A DNA stretch of 64,000 bases from Chryseobacterium sp. (GCF_019236175.1 NZ_JAFAJM010000014.1:248001-312000); one strand, 5' to 3'. Positions 36,144 through 46,186 are shown, counted from the stretch's first letter. The notes: a model not told the origin generated them from the sequence alone. Translations and numbers: made by a program.

Positions 36144-36818
36144 TTAAATAGAATTATTGACAATAAGGACAATTTCCCCTTTTAAAGTTTTAGTCTTGGA
36201 AAACTCAATTAATTCATTGATTGTTCCCCGTTTAGTTTCTTCAAATTTCTTAGAAATCTCCCTGCTCAGACTGGCTTTGGTTTCTTCTCCGAAGAACTCT
36301 TTAATCTGTTCTAAAGTCGTATTGATCTTATGCGGGCTCTCATACAAAACAATGGTTTTCTTTTCTTCTGCAAGCTGTTTAAGCTTGGTCTGTCTGCCTT
36401 TTTTTTGTGGTAAAAACCCTGCAAACAGAAATTCATTATTAGGAAGCCCTGAAACCACCAATGCCGGAATCAGTGCTGTAGCTCCCGGAAGACAGATCAT
36501 CTCGATCCTGTTGTCTGCTCCGGCTTTCGCCAGCAGATATCCCGGATCTGAAATACCGGGTGTTCCTGCATCAGTAATAATGGCAATATTCTGGCCGTTT
36601 TTAAGATCTGTAATCACCTTTTCAGTAGCCTGATGTTCATTATGTAAATGATAGGATTTCAGAGGTTTTGAGATCTCAAAATGTTTTAAAAGTATTCCGG
36701 AAGTTCTGGTATCTTCACATAAAATATAATCTACCTCTTTAAGGACATTCACAGCCCTGAAAGTCATATCTTCCAAGTTTCCTACAGGTGTAGGAACAAA
36801 ATATAGGATTCCGCTCAA
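36144..36818 (-). CDS. rsmI: 16S rRNA (cytidine1402-2'-O)-methyltransferase
   Basis: Methylates the ribose of C1402 in the decoding centre of 16S rRNA. The 224-residue protein shows the tetrapyrrole-methylase fold signature YFVPTPVGNLEDMT at the N-terminus, CEDTRTSG, and DAGTPGISDPG in the SAM site. It is slightly shorter than E. coli RsmI and lacks the C-terminal extension. The start is a TTG at 36818, 2 bp after the upstream gene's stop, so it is coupled to it. Confidence 0.92.
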   Translation of the reverse strand: MSGILYFVPTPVGNLEDMTFRAVNVLKEVDYILCEDTRTSGILLKHFEISKPLKSYHLHNEHQATEKVITDLKNGQNIAIITDAGTPGISDPGYLLAKAGADNRIEMICLPGATALIPALVVSGLPNNEFLFAGFLPQKKGRQTKLKQLAEEKKTIVLYESPHKINTTLEQIKEFFGEETKASLSREISKKFEETKRGTINELIEFSKTKTLKGEIVLIVNNSI

Positions 36819-36820
36819 AA

Positions 36821-38293
36821 TTATAAGAATTTATTTTCCACCAATATCCAAAGTCTCTGAGCATACTCATCCACCTTATTCCACTTTCTCTCATAATAAA
36901 GATCACTTAGATATTCTTTTGCCTCTTCGAGAGTTCTGTATTGATTCAGACGTGCCATCGTTTCATTAAGATCTGACTGGCTGCCATCAAACAGCATTTT
37001 CGAAAAAGCAATTCTGTCATTCAGATCAAGTCTGAACTCAGGCTTCTGTTTTTCAGCCTCCATAAAATTGGTAGGAATATTCGATTTCAGAATACTTCCT
37101 TCATCCTCTTTTACTGTATGAGTCTGATTTTCTGCAGGAGCTTCTCTTTCCAAAGGATCATCATCAAAAAGGGTCTGAACTGCTTTCAATCCTTTGATAT
37201 TGGCTAATTTTATTTTTTTATCCTGATGATATTCGTCTAAATTTTCAAAACTTTCATCAGAACGGTGTTTTTCAGTTTCTTCCGGAACCGGTTTATCTAT
37301 TTCAACAATCTTTCTTCTGTCATAAACTTCAGCAAGTACATTGTCTCCTTGCTGATCTTCCGCAGTATGATCATTTTTAATTTCGCTCAGAATATTCTCT
37401 ACATTGGAAGTTTCTGTAGCAAGCTCTCCCTGCTCTATAGAAATTTGTGATCCGATAAACTGTTCTTCATTTTCTTCAATTAATATTTCATCATCCAGCA
37501 TTTCAGGATCAAAAATACTTGGAATTTTTTCCGAGATTTTCTGGGTGTCTTTTACAAAAGCTTCATCTTTCACACTTTTTTCCCGTGGTTCAGCTTCTGC
37601 TTCTTCAGAAGCATCTATTTCATTCAGTTGATTATTAAATATGGCTTCTTCTTTTGTAATTCCATTATCAAACATATCTTCGTTGATATCTTCCTCTGAT
37701 TCCGGAATGGAATGTGCCAGTATTTTTTCTTCGTCGATAAAATTCAATACAGCCGTTTCACTTCCTGAAAGCTCATGCTCCTGAATAGGATCAGAATGTA
37801 CCAAAGCTTCTTTCTCTTCATTACTTTCTGCCTGAAGAACAGGATCAGGATCTCTGTGATCATCACTTTCTTCCACAAAGCTGATAATGTTTTCATGAAA
37901 CTCATTTTCCATAATTTCATTCAACTGATTATTGAATATAGCTTCTTCATCAATTCCGTTGGCAAAGCTTTCGTTTTCATGTTCATCAATTTCATTAAGC
38001 TCATTGTTGAAAATAGCTTCTTCTTCCGTCACTTCATTTCCGGTCTCGTGTATATCCGAATCCTTTGAGACAAAAGAATCTGCATGGCTTCCCAAGTGGT
38101 GTGCAGGCTCTTCAGGAATAAAATACTCTATATTTTTTTCCAGCAGTTTCAGGAAAGAAATTCTGTTAGCAAGCTCATCCACAAGATCTTGCTTGGAAAG
38201 TAATTCGTCTACGTTATTTATTTTGTCCAGATTATCAATGATATTCATGGATTCAAAAAAAATCTTTTCCTTTAAATCTTGGATATTCTGCAT
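36821..38293 (-). CDS. Acidic protein with three copies of a 12-residue motif
   Basis: A 490-residue, very acidic protein. The first 60 residues and the last 70 (RIAFSKMLFDGSQSDL to WILVENKFL) look folded and helical. Between them is a long Glu/Asp-rich region that looks disordered. It contains three copies of EEAIFNN(E/Q)LNEI, at residues 91-102, 116-127 and 215-226 (37988-38023, 37913-37948 and 37616-37651). The repeats look like short linear binding motifs. The function is unknown. It lies 2 bp upstream of rsmI and is divergent from tdk. Confidence 0.7.
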   Translation of the reverse strand: MQNIQDLKEKIFFESMNIIDNLDKINNVDELLSKQDLVDELANRISFLKLLEKNIEYFIPEEPAHHLGSHADSFVSKDSDIHETGNEVTEEEAIFNNELNEIDEHENESFANGIDEEAIFNNQLNEIMENEFHENIISFVEESDDHRDPDPVLQAESNEEKEALVHSDPIQEHELSGSETAVLNFIDEEKILAHSIPESEEDINEDMFDNGITKEEAIFNNQLNEIDASEEAEAEPREKSVKDEAFVKDTQKISEKIPSIFDPEMLDDEILIEENEEQFIGSQISIEQGELATETSNVENILSEIKNDHTAEDQQGDNVLAEVYDRRKIVEIDKPVPEETEKHRSDESFENLDEYHQDKKIKLANIKGLKAVQTLFDDDPLEREAPAENQTHTVKEDEGSILKSNIPTNFMEAEKQKPEFRLDLNDRIAFSKMLFDGSQSDLNETMARLNQYRTLEEAKEYLSDLYYERKWNKVDEYAQRLWILVENKFL

Positions 38294-38317
38294 AATAAGA
38301 TTCTTATTAAAATTGCT

Positions 38318-38325
38318 TACTTTTG
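38318..38325 (+). promoter_or_regulatory. Possible -7 box of tdk
   Basis: TACTTTTG is an exact TAnnTTTG match 29 bp upstream of the tdk ATG. Confidence 0.45.
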
Positions 38326-38354
38326 ATGTGAAAAATATACGGCTAATTTAACAA

Positions 38355-38942
38355 ATGTTTTTAGAAAATACAATTAATCATTCCAAACAAAGCGGTTGGA
38401 TGGAAGTTATCTGTGGCTCTATGTTTTCGGGTAAAACGGAGGAGTTAATCCGAAGATTGAGAAGAGCAGAAATGGCGGGGCAGAACGTTGAAATTTTTAA
38501 ACCGAAACTGGATATCCGGTATTCTGAGGAAGATGTAGTATCTCATAATCAGAATAAAATACGCAGTACCGCGGTGGATAATCCTAACGAAATCCTTCTG
38601 CTTGCTTCCAACTGTGATGTAGTAGGAATAGATGAAGCCCAGTTTTTTGATGAAAGTATTGTTGAAATTGCCAATCAGCTTGCCAATGGCGGGATAAGGG
38701 TGGTCATTGCCGGACTGGATATGGACTTTTTAGGACGTCCTTTCGGTCCTATGCCCAATCTGATGGCCACAGCAGAATATGTTACAAAAGTGCATGCTAT
38801 TTGTAAGAGAACAGGTAATCTTGCCAATTATTCGATGAGAACTTCTCAGGGAGATGATCTTGTGGAACTTGGAGAAACCGAAAGCTATGAAGCGGTAAGC
38901 CGCCGTGTCTTTATTGATGAAGTGCTTTCGAAAAGAAAATAA
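38355..38942 (+). CDS. tdk: Thymidine kinase
   Basis: Phosphorylates thymidine with ATP for dTTP salvage. The 195-residue type II kinase has the P-loop GSMFSGKTEEL (about residues 22-32), IDEAQFFD with the catalytic Glu, and the lasso region near residue 165. Three of the four zinc-binding Cys positions of the TK1 family are changed: the first pair reads CKRT and the second pair SRRV in YEAVSRRVF. The lasso may therefore fold without zinc. Confidence 0.9.
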   Translation: MFLENTINHSKQSGWMEVICGSMFSGKTEELIRRLRRAEMAGQNVEIFKPKLDIRYSEEDVVSHNQNKIRSTAVDNPNEILLLASNCDVVGIDEAQFFDESIVEIANQLANGGIRVVIAGLDMDFLGRPFGPMPNLMATAEYVTKVHAICKRTGNLANYSMRTSQGDDLVELGETESYEAVSRRVFIDEVLSKRK

Positions 38943-39114
38943 AAGGACAAACCGCTGAATATAGCGACCAAGAAGACATTCACGTAATATAAATGAAAAC
39001 GAAAAAGCAATAGTGTAAAATCCTGAAAAATCAGCCCGTACTTATCGGCTCTTTTAGTTTTTTGCGATTTTATCTTTTTGCAGTTTTCGTCAAAAAAAAG
39101 CAGAAAGGGTACCA

Positions 39115-41562
39115 ATGAACTACACAGTACAACAAATTGCAGAAATCACCAATGCACAGGTTATTGGAGACGGGAACTTAATGATTAAAAACATAGCATT
39201 TGACAGCAGGATTATTTACTCTACAAAAAATACTGCCTTTATTGCTATTAATACGCATAAAAATTCCGGAGAAAAATATATTGAATCTGCAATTGACAGA
39301 GGTATCAGCATCATTATTTCCGAACGCCAGTATCCGCAATCTGAAAATATAACATGGATCATCGTTGAAAACTCCGTAGATTTTCTTCAACAATTGGCAA
39401 AGTACCATTTCGAACATTCACATTTACAATCTATCGGAATTACGGGAAGCAACGGAAAAACGATTTTAAAAGAATGGCTGTATCAATGTGTCTGGAATGA
39501 ATTTCCAACAGTGAAAAGTCCTAAGAGTTTTAATTCTCAGATCGGCCTTCCCCTGTCACTGCTCCAAATCAACCCGTCTTACCAGCTCGGAATTTTTGAA
39601 GTAGGAATTTCTAAACCCGATGAAATGGAAAAACTGGAAAATATTTTCCATCCTCAGATCGGATTACTGACTCATATCGGAACAGCTCATGCAGCCAACT
39701 TTTCTTCTGAAGAAGAACTGATCGACGAGAAAATCAAACTTTTTAAAGATTCTGAGGTGATCATCTATAATGGTGATCATTCACTGGTGGACCAGAAAAT
39801 AAAATATCTGTACTCTGATAAGAAATTAATTTCTTACGGATTCAAAAAAGAAAACCAGGTCTTCATTAAAAATAATATTTCTAAAGCTGAAAACATTATT
39901 GTAGACTATTTTGGTGAAGAAATCAGTTTTCCTGCCCATCAGAGAGACGAAGCCACGTTAACCAATGCTATGGCGCTTATCACGGTTCTTAAGGGACTGA
40001 ACATCGAAAATAAAAAGATCGTCGAAAAAATCAACACTTTAAAGGCCGTTGAAATGAGGCTTGAAGCGATCGAAGGAATTAAAGGTAATATTGTGATCAA
40101 TGATTCCTTTAATCTGGATCTCGACTCTTTGAAGACAGCCCTTCAGTTTTTGAACGAATACAATAAACCGAAAAAATCTCTGGTCCTGACAGACATCGTA
40201 GGAGTAAATGCCAATTCACAGGAACTTTATGAAGAAGTCTCAGAATTGGTGAATGAACAATATTTCGATTCCGTATTTTTAATCGGGGATGAAATTTCAA
40301 AATTCAGTTCATTATTTAATTCCAAAACCTTTACTTTCACTAATACTAAAGAACTTATTGAAAGCAAACACCTTTCTGAAATAGAAAATCAGATTATCCT
40401 GCTGAAAGGAGCCAGAAAATTTGAAATTGAAAAGCTTAAAGATATTCTTGAGCTCAGAAAGCATGACACGGTTTTAGAAATTAACCTGAATGCTATTCTT
40501 CATAATATTAATTATCATAAATCGCTGCTGAAACCCGGTACAAAAATGATGGCTATGGTAAAAGCCAATGCTTACGGATTGGGCAGCTATGAGATCTCAG
40601 AATTTTTGCAGCACCATCATATAGACTATCTCGGGGTAGCGTTTGCAGATGAAGGGGCAGAACTTCGTAAGAAGGGAATTACAACTCCTATTGTCGTTAT
40701 GAATCCGGAACAGCACAGTTATCAGACTATTATAGAATATAATCTGGAACCTGAAATTTATAGTTTCAGAGTGCTGGAACTTTTCTATGAAGCAGTTCAG
40801 AAGTCCGGTTATGATCAGAAATATCCTATCCATCTTAAACTGGAAACGGGAATGCACCGTCTTGGTTTTAAAGATTTTGAGCTGGACCAGTTAAGTGAAA
40901 CTTTAAGCAAAAAAAATCTTAAAGTTCAAAGTATATTCAGTCATTTGTCTTCTTCCGATGTTCCTGAAGAAAAAGAATTCACATTAAATCAGCTGTCTGT
41001 TTTTGAAAAAAATTCAACCTATTTAACAGAAAAACTGCGTTATACCCCAATCCGTCATATTCTAAATTCCTCAGGAATTACAAGCTATACAGATCATCAG
41101 TATGACATGGTAAGAATAGGAATCGGAATGCTAGGAGAATCACCAAATAGTGAAATACAAAAGCAATTACGTTCCGTAGTAAGTTTTAAAACTGTAATTT
41201 CGCAGATATCTTCTGTAGAAAACGGAGAATCTGTAGGTTACAGCAGAAAATATAAAACGGATCATTTAACGAATATTGCAACCATTCCCGTAGGCTATGC
41301 AGACGGTATTCCAAGATTAATCGGCAACCAGGTAGGAAGTGTAGGGGTCCATAAAAATCTGGCACCTATTGTAGGCAATATATGTATGGATATGATGATG
41401 ATCAATGTAGACCATATCCCGAATGTAAGAGAAGGTGATACGGTAACTATTTTTAATGCATACCCGAGTTTAAAAGAATTCGCAGACTACTGCAAAACGA
41501 TAACCTATGAAGTTTTAACCTCCATTTCACCCCGGGTGAAACGGATTTATATTAAAGATTAA
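39115..41562 (+). CDS. murF-alr: Bifunctional MurF-alanine racemase fusion
   Basis: The 815-residue fusion combines UDP-MurNAc-tripeptide:D-Ala-D-Ala ligase (residues 1 to about 445) with alanine racemase (about 450-815), both in peptidoglycan precursor synthesis. The MurF part has GSNGKT near 110-115 and SFNSQIGLPLSLL. The Alr part has the PLP lysine K483 in AMVKANAYG and the second-base region GESVGYSRKY. This fusion is common in Bacteroidota and lets D-Ala production be coupled to its use. Confidence 0.93.
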   Translation: MNYTVQQIAEITNAQVIGDGNLMIKNIAFDSRIIYSTKNTAFIAINTHKNSGEKYIESAIDRGISIIISERQYPQSENITWIIVENSVDFLQQLAKYHFEHSHLQSIGITGSNGKTILKEWLYQCVWNEFPTVKSPKSFNSQIGLPLSLLQINPSYQLGIFEVGISKPDEMEKLENIFHPQIGLLTHIGTAHAANFSSEEELIDEKIKLFKDSEVIIYNGDHSLVDQKIKYLYSDKKLISYGFKKENQVFIKNNISKAENIIVDYFGEEISFPAHQRDEATLTNAMALITVLKGLNIENKKIVEKINTLKAVEMRLEAIEGIKGNIVINDSFNLDLDSLKTALQFLNEYNKPKKSLVLTDIVGVNANSQELYEEVSELVNEQYFDSVFLIGDEISKFSSLFNSKTFTFTNTKELIESKHLSEIENQIILLKGARKFEIEKLKDILELRKHDTVLEINLNAILHNINYHKSLLKPGTKMMAMVKANAYGLGSYEISEFLQHHHIDYLGVAFADEGAELRKKGITTPIVVMNPEQHSYQTIIEYNLEPEIYSFRVLELFYEAVQKSGYDQKYPIHLKLETGMHRLGFKDFELDQLSETLSKKNLKVQSIFSHLSSSDVPEEKEFTLNQLSVFEKNSTYLTEKLRYTPIRHILNSSGITSYTDHQYDMVRIGIGMLGESPNSEIQKQLRSVVSFKTVISQISSVENGESVGYSRKYKTDHLTNIATIPVGYADGIPRLIGNQVGSVGVHKNLAPIVGNICMDMMMINVDHIPNVREGDTVTIFNAYPSLKEFADYCKTITYEVLTSISPRVKRIYIKD

Positions 41563-41564
41563 CT

Positions 41565-43721
41565 ATGAGAAAACTCCTGACTATTCTCTTCGTATTCCAA
41601 TTGCTTTTGATCCACTCACAGGTAAAAAAGAATTTAGTGATTCCGAAAAATCCCAAAATAGGCTTGTCTCTTGCCGGTGGTGGTGCCAAAGGTTTTTCAC
41701 ATGTAGGGGTACTTAAAGTATTAGATTCATTAGGAGTAAAAGTAGATTATATTGCCGGAACCAGTATGGGGGCCATAGTCGGCGGGCTCTATGCTTCCGG
41801 ATATTCAGGAAAAGAAATAGAAAAAATTGTCATGGACACAGATTTCTATTCTCTGATTATGGATCCCAAATCCAGGCAGGAATCTACATTTTTTAATAAA
41901 TCTGTTGACAAATATCTTTTGTCTATTCCTTTAAAAAACGGAAAAATTTCTCTTCCTTCTTCAATAAGTACAGGACAAAGAAATGTCTATCTTCTCAAAG
42001 AACTCTTTAAAAATGTTTCTAATATTGAAGATTTTTCAAAACTTCCCATTCCTTTCTTATGTGTAGCCACCAATCTTGAAAGCGGGAATATGCAGATCTT
42101 CGAAAAAGGAGATCTTGTACAGTCTATCATGGCAAGCTCAGCATTTCCGTCTTTAATGGATCCCGTAAAAATAGGCGATAGTATTTATATAGACGGCGCA
42201 ATGACCGTTAATTATCCCTCAAAGCCGTTAAAGGATAGAGGAATTGATATTGTAATCGGAGTGGACCTGAACCAGGATCTTTCCAAAAGAGAGGATTTAA
42301 ACAATATTATCTCTATTCTCAATCAGGTAATCGATTTCGGAATTAAAAGAGATACCAGAAAACAATATAAATATACCGATATCAATATTAAGCCTGATTT
42401 AAAAGGAATGACAGCCACAAGCTATGATGATAAGAAAAAAATTCTCGACAGCGGCTATGTGGAAGGAATGAAATATGCCCATATACTGGATCAATTGCCG
42501 AAGCGTTCATTCGACCGGCTCAGACAGCGCGTCAATCCTATTTATTCCAATGTTTATAAGATAGACAGCATTGCTATAGAAGGCGGAAAAATATACGGAA
42601 AAAACTACGTTTTAGGGAAAATGGGGCTACGTCTCCCCTCTCTTCAGACCTATGGCAATATTAATAAAATGATTGATAAACTTGTTGCCACCAATAACTA
42701 CAGATTCATCAACTATGATATCGTTCAGCAGAATGATGCCAATTATTTAAAGCTATATGTAACTGAAGATGATGCCCGTCATTTTCTAAAATTCGGGCTG
42801 CATTATGATGAAGTTTTCAAAACAGGGCTTCTTCTTAATTATTCAGCCAAAAGGCTTTTATTTAAAAATTCAAACCTTTCTGTAGATGTTATTGTAGGTG
42901 ACCGATTGAGATATTATCTGAATTATTTTATTGATAACGGATATATTCCGGGCTTTGGGATCTACTCTTCCGGAATGAGCTTCGATCTTAAGAATGTAGA
43001 TAATAATGTTATAGACAAATGGGAATGGACCAGAAATGAAGCCTATATTCAATCTGTATGGAAAGATAAATTTGCTATTGGGGGTGGTATAAGCCACGAT
43101 TATTTCAAAGCAGAACTTAATGGTGATAACAAACGTTACAGTCGTTTTTTAAACCCGTACATCTTCTTAAAAACCGATACTCAGGACGATAAGGAATTTC
43201 CTACAAAAGGAGTTTATTTTGCTGCTGAAGGAAAGGTAATCGATCTTTTAAAATCCGAAGTTGATAAAAGAATCGTTCAGATCAAAGGAGATCTGAGAAT
43301 CAATATTCCATTAGGAAAGCAGTTTACTTACCGTCTGAATCTGTTCGGTGGAGTAACGATCGGAGAAAACCTCCCGCAATATTATCAATTTAGGTTAGGC
43401 GGAGTTTTTGAGCAGAATATCATCAACTTCAAAAGTTTTGGAGGATTTTATTTTGCACAGCTGTATACTAATAATGTGATCATCGCATCAAATGATATAC
43501 AGTTCAGGTTTAATAAAAACTACTTTGTCAGCGGAAACTTTAGCTTTGCCAATCTTTCCAATGACATTAAATTTGAAGACGCAGTTAAAGTAAATTATAG
43601 CTCATTAGGAATTACCGCAGGGTACAAATCTCCGTTCGGGCAGATTAAAGTAAACTTTAGCCACTCATTAAAAAACAATCAAAAAGGCATATTCAGTGTT
43701 ATTTTAGGACACTGGTTTTAA
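41565..43721 (+). CDS. Patatin-like phospholipase with POTRA/BamA-like barrel
   Basis: A 718-residue exported protein with signal peptide (to IHSQ). The patatin domain (about 30-310) has GGGAKG (38-43), nucleophile S67 in AGTSMG and D210 in YIDGAM. A short POTRA-like segment (about 325-400) and a C-terminal beta-barrel (about 410-718, ending in SVILGHWF) follow. This resembles the PlpD/type Vd secretion architecture, in which the barrel may display or release the lipase. It follows murF-alr after 2 bp and precedes ybeY, so the three are likely cotranscribed. Confidence 0.87.
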   Translation: MRKLLTILFVFQLLLIHSQVKKNLVIPKNPKIGLSLAGGGAKGFSHVGVLKVLDSLGVKVDYIAGTSMGAIVGGLYASGYSGKEIEKIVMDTDFYSLIMDPKSRQESTFFNKSVDKYLLSIPLKNGKISLPSSISTGQRNVYLLKELFKNVSNIEDFSKLPIPFLCVATNLESGNMQIFEKGDLVQSIMASSAFPSLMDPVKIGDSIYIDGAMTVNYPSKPLKDRGIDIVIGVDLNQDLSKREDLNNIISILNQVIDFGIKRDTRKQYKYTDINIKPDLKGMTATSYDDKKKILDSGYVEGMKYAHILDQLPKRSFDRLRQRVNPIYSNVYKIDSIAIEGGKIYGKNYVLGKMGLRLPSLQTYGNINKMIDKLVATNNYRFINYDIVQQNDANYLKLYVTEDDARHFLKFGLHYDEVFKTGLLLNYSAKRLLFKNSNLSVDVIVGDRLRYYLNYFIDNGYIPGFGIYSSGMSFDLKNVDNNVIDKWEWTRNEAYIQSVWKDKFAIGGGISHDYFKAELNGDNKRYSRFLNPYIFLKTDTQDDKEFPTKGVYFAAEGKVIDLLKSEVDKRIVQIKGDLRINIPLGKQFTYRLNLFGGVTIGENLPQYYQFRLGGVFEQNIINFKSFGGFYFAQLYTNNVIIASNDIQFRFNKNYFVSGNFSFANLSNDIKFEDAVKVNYSSLGITAGYKSPFGQIKVNFSHSLKNNQKGIFSVILGHWF

Positions 43722-43725
43722 AACA

Positions 43726-44145
43726 ATGATACAATTCTTTTACGAAAACTTACCGGAGTCAGTAAGTACAGATTACAAAAAATGGCTGGAAGATATTATT
43801 CTTTCAGAAGAAAAAAAACAGGGAGAAATCAATTATATTTTCTGTGATGATGAATATCTTCTTAAGATCAATCAGGACTATTTACAGCATGATTATTATA
43901 CAGATATTATCACTTTTGATTATGTAAAAGGGAAAACAATAAGCGGGGAGATTTTCGTATCTTTGCAGCGCATTTCTGATAACGCCTCTACCCTTTCCCG
44001 AGATTATGAAGAAGAATTAAGAAGGGTCCTTGCCCACGGAATTCTGCACCTTGCAGGCTACAAAGACAAGACAGAAGCAGAAGAAAAAGAGATGCGGAGA
44101 ATGGAAGATTTGTACTTATCCAGGTATCATGATTTAATGATTTAA
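43726..44145 (+). CDS. ybeY: Endoribonuclease YbeY (rRNA maturation factor)
   Basis: A 139-residue metal-dependent RNase for 16S rRNA 3' processing and ribosome quality control. The active-site helix reads HGILHLAGYKDKT. The first two His ligands are present, while the third, normally in GYDH, is replaced by Asp. This variant is probably common in Bacteroidota YbeY proteins, as I remember them. The start is 4 bp after the patatin-like gene. Confidence 0.9.
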   Translation: MIQFFYENLPESVSTDYKKWLEDIILSEEKKQGEINYIFCDDEYLLKINQDYLQHDYYTDIITFDYVKGKTISGEIFVSLQRISDNASTLSRDYEEELRRVLAHGILHLAGYKDKTEAEEKEMRRMEDLYLSRYHDLMI

Positions 44146-44236
44146 TGATTTAAAATTAAAGAATCACTTAAACTACAATATCTAAAGTACTCTATTCTAG
44201 TGTTAATATAAATTTACCTAGAGTGCATTCTCCAAA

Positions 44237-44256
44237 AATGTTTCACGTGAAACATT
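44237..44256. other. parS site (ParB binding palindrome), left copy
   Basis: The perfect 20-bp palindrome AATGTTTCACGTGAAACATT contains the universal parS core TGTTTCACGTGAAACA. It lies between ybeY and mnmG. ParB binding here would load SMC and guide origin segregation. Confidence 0.95.
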
Positions 44257-44299
44257 GATGACAAGAATAAAGTTTAAAGCTTAAATAAGCGAGATAAAA

Positions 44300-46162
44300 A
44301 TGATTTCAGAAATATATGACGTAATTGTAGTAGGCGCCGGACACGCAGGTTGCGAAGCTGCAGCCGCTGCTGCTAACTTAGGTTCCAAGACCCTACTCGT
44401 TACAATGAATATGCAGACCATCGGACAGATGAGCTGCAACCCCGCAATGGGTGGAATCGCAAAAGGACAGATCGTAAGAGAAATCGATGCGATGGGAGGA
44501 TATTCAGGAATTGTGGCAGACAAATCTGCAATACAATTTAAAATGTTGAATCTTTCCAAAGGTCCTGCCATGTGGTCTCCAAGAACCCAAAATGACAGAA
44601 TGCTTTTTGCCGAAGAATGGCGACTTGCATTAGAAAACACCCCCAATCTTGATTTCTTTCAGGATATGGTAAAACAACTGATCGTAGAGAACAATAAAGT
44701 AACAGGAGTTATTACTTCTCTGGGAATTGAAATTAAAGCAAAATCTGTAGTTTTAACCAACGGTACTTTTCTTAACGGATTAATTCACGTTGGTGACAAA
44801 CAATTAGGCGGTGGAAGAATGGGAGAACCGAGAGCATTCGGAATTACCGAACAATTGGTTTCTTTAGGGTTCGAAGCAGGAAGAATGAAGACCGGTACTC
44901 CACCGAGAGTAGACGGAAGAAGTCTGGACTATTCTAAAATGGAAGAACAAAAAGGAGATACCCACCCTCAAAAATTCAGTTATCTGGATACTCCGAAACT
45001 AACAAAACAATTAAGCTGTCATATCGTATATACTAATGAAACGGTACACGATATCTTGCGCGAAGGTTTTGACAGGAGTCCTATGTTCAATGGAACCATT
45101 CAAAGTTTAGGCCCGAGATACTGCCCGAGTATTGAAGATAAAATCAACCGTTTTGCTGAAAGAACAAGACATCAGTTATTCGTAGAACCTGAAGGGTGGA
45201 AAACCGTAGAAATATATGTCAACGGATTTAGTTCATCACTTCCGGAAGATGTGCAGATTAAAGCGATGAAACATATTCCAGGTTTTGAAAATGTAAAAGT
45301 ATTCCGTCCGGGATATGCCATTGAATATGATTACTTCCCTCCTACCCAACTGAAGCATACCTTAGAAACTAAACTGATAGACAATTTATATTTCGCAGGG
45401 CAAATCAACGGGACTACAGGATATGAAGAAGCAGCGGGACAAGGTCTGATTGCAGGAATCAACGCACACAATAAAGTTCATGAAAAAGAAGAATTCATCC
45501 TTAACAGAGATGAAGCTTATATTGGAGTTCTAATTGATGACCTGATTACAAAAGGAACCGAAGAACCTTACAGGATGTTTACTTCTCGCGCCGAATACAG
45601 ACTTCTTTTAAGACAGGATAATGCCGATATCCGATTAACGGAAAAAGCTTATCATCTTGGACTTGCAAAAGAAGAAAGATTAAGAAGAGTAGAAGTAAAA
45701 CTATCTGAAAGTCAGTCACTTGAAGAATTTTTACGAGAAACTTCTTTAAAACCAGGTATCATCAACCCTATTCTAGAATCTATTGAAAGCAGTCCGGTAG
45801 ATCAGGCTTACAGAGCAGCCCAAATTCTTACAAGGCCCAATATGACACTGGAAAAACTTGATGAAATTGAAGCTATTAAAGAATTCTCTTCTCAGTACAA
45901 TGAAGAGGTAAGAGAACAGGCGGAGATCAATATTAAGTATAAGGGCTATATTGAAAAAGAAAAAGAGAATGTAGCTAAGCTTAATCGCCTTGAAAACATT
46001 AAAATCCCTGAAGATTTCGATTATTCAAAGCTTTCAAGCCTTTCTGCAGAAGCAAAACAGAAGATGTCTAATGTACGTCCGAAAACAATTGCACAGGCAG
46101 GAAGAATAAGTGGTGTTTCTCCGGCAGATATCAACGTTTTACTAGTCTATTTAGGACGTTAA
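44300..46162 (+). CDS. mnmG: tRNA uridine 5-carboxymethylaminomethyl modification enzyme MnmG
   Basis: With MnmE it installs the cmnm5 group on wobble U34 using FAD and methylene-tetrahydrofolate. The 620-residue protein has the N-terminal dinucleotide fold VVGAGHAGCEAA (about residues 10-21), the family signatures GGGRMGEP and GTEEPYRMFTSRAE, and full length. It is bracketed by two identical parS palindromes (44237-44256 and 46167-46186). The gene (formerly gidA) is often found close to oriC. Confidence 0.95.
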   Translation: MISEIYDVIVVGAGHAGCEAAAAAANLGSKTLLVTMNMQTIGQMSCNPAMGGIAKGQIVREIDAMGGYSGIVADKSAIQFKMLNLSKGPAMWSPRTQNDRMLFAEEWRLALENTPNLDFFQDMVKQLIVENNKVTGVITSLGIEIKAKSVVLTNGTFLNGLIHVGDKQLGGGRMGEPRAFGITEQLVSLGFEAGRMKTGTPPRVDGRSLDYSKMEEQKGDTHPQKFSYLDTPKLTKQLSCHIVYTNETVHDILREGFDRSPMFNGTIQSLGPRYCPSIEDKINRFAERTRHQLFVEPEGWKTVEIYVNGFSSSLPEDVQIKAMKHIPGFENVKVFRPGYAIEYDYFPPTQLKHTLETKLIDNLYFAGQINGTTGYEEAAGQGLIAGINAHNKVHEKEEFILNRDEAYIGVLIDDLITKGTEEPYRMFTSRAEYRLLLRQDNADIRLTEKAYHLGLAKEERLRRVEVKLSESQSLEEFLRETSLKPGIINPILESIESSPVDQAYRAAQILTRPNMTLEKLDEIEAIKEFSSQYNEEVREQAEINIKYKGYIEKEKENVAKLNRLENIKIPEDFDYSKLSSLSAEAKQKMSNVRPKTIAQAGRISGVSPADINVLLVYLGR

Positions 46163-46166
46163 AAAA

Positions 46167-46186
46167 AATGTTTCACGTGAAACATT
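46167..46186. other. parS site (ParB binding palindrome), right copy
   Basis: A second identical 20-bp palindrome AATGTTTCACGTGAAACATT starts 4 bp after the mnmG stop codon. Spacing to the left copy is 1.93 kb. Confidence 0.95.

Noticed and set aside
37616..38023. Repeated blocks that could suggest a CRISPR or DNA repeat
   Set aside because: The repeats are in frame, differ in spacing and sequence at the DNA level, and encode a protein motif.
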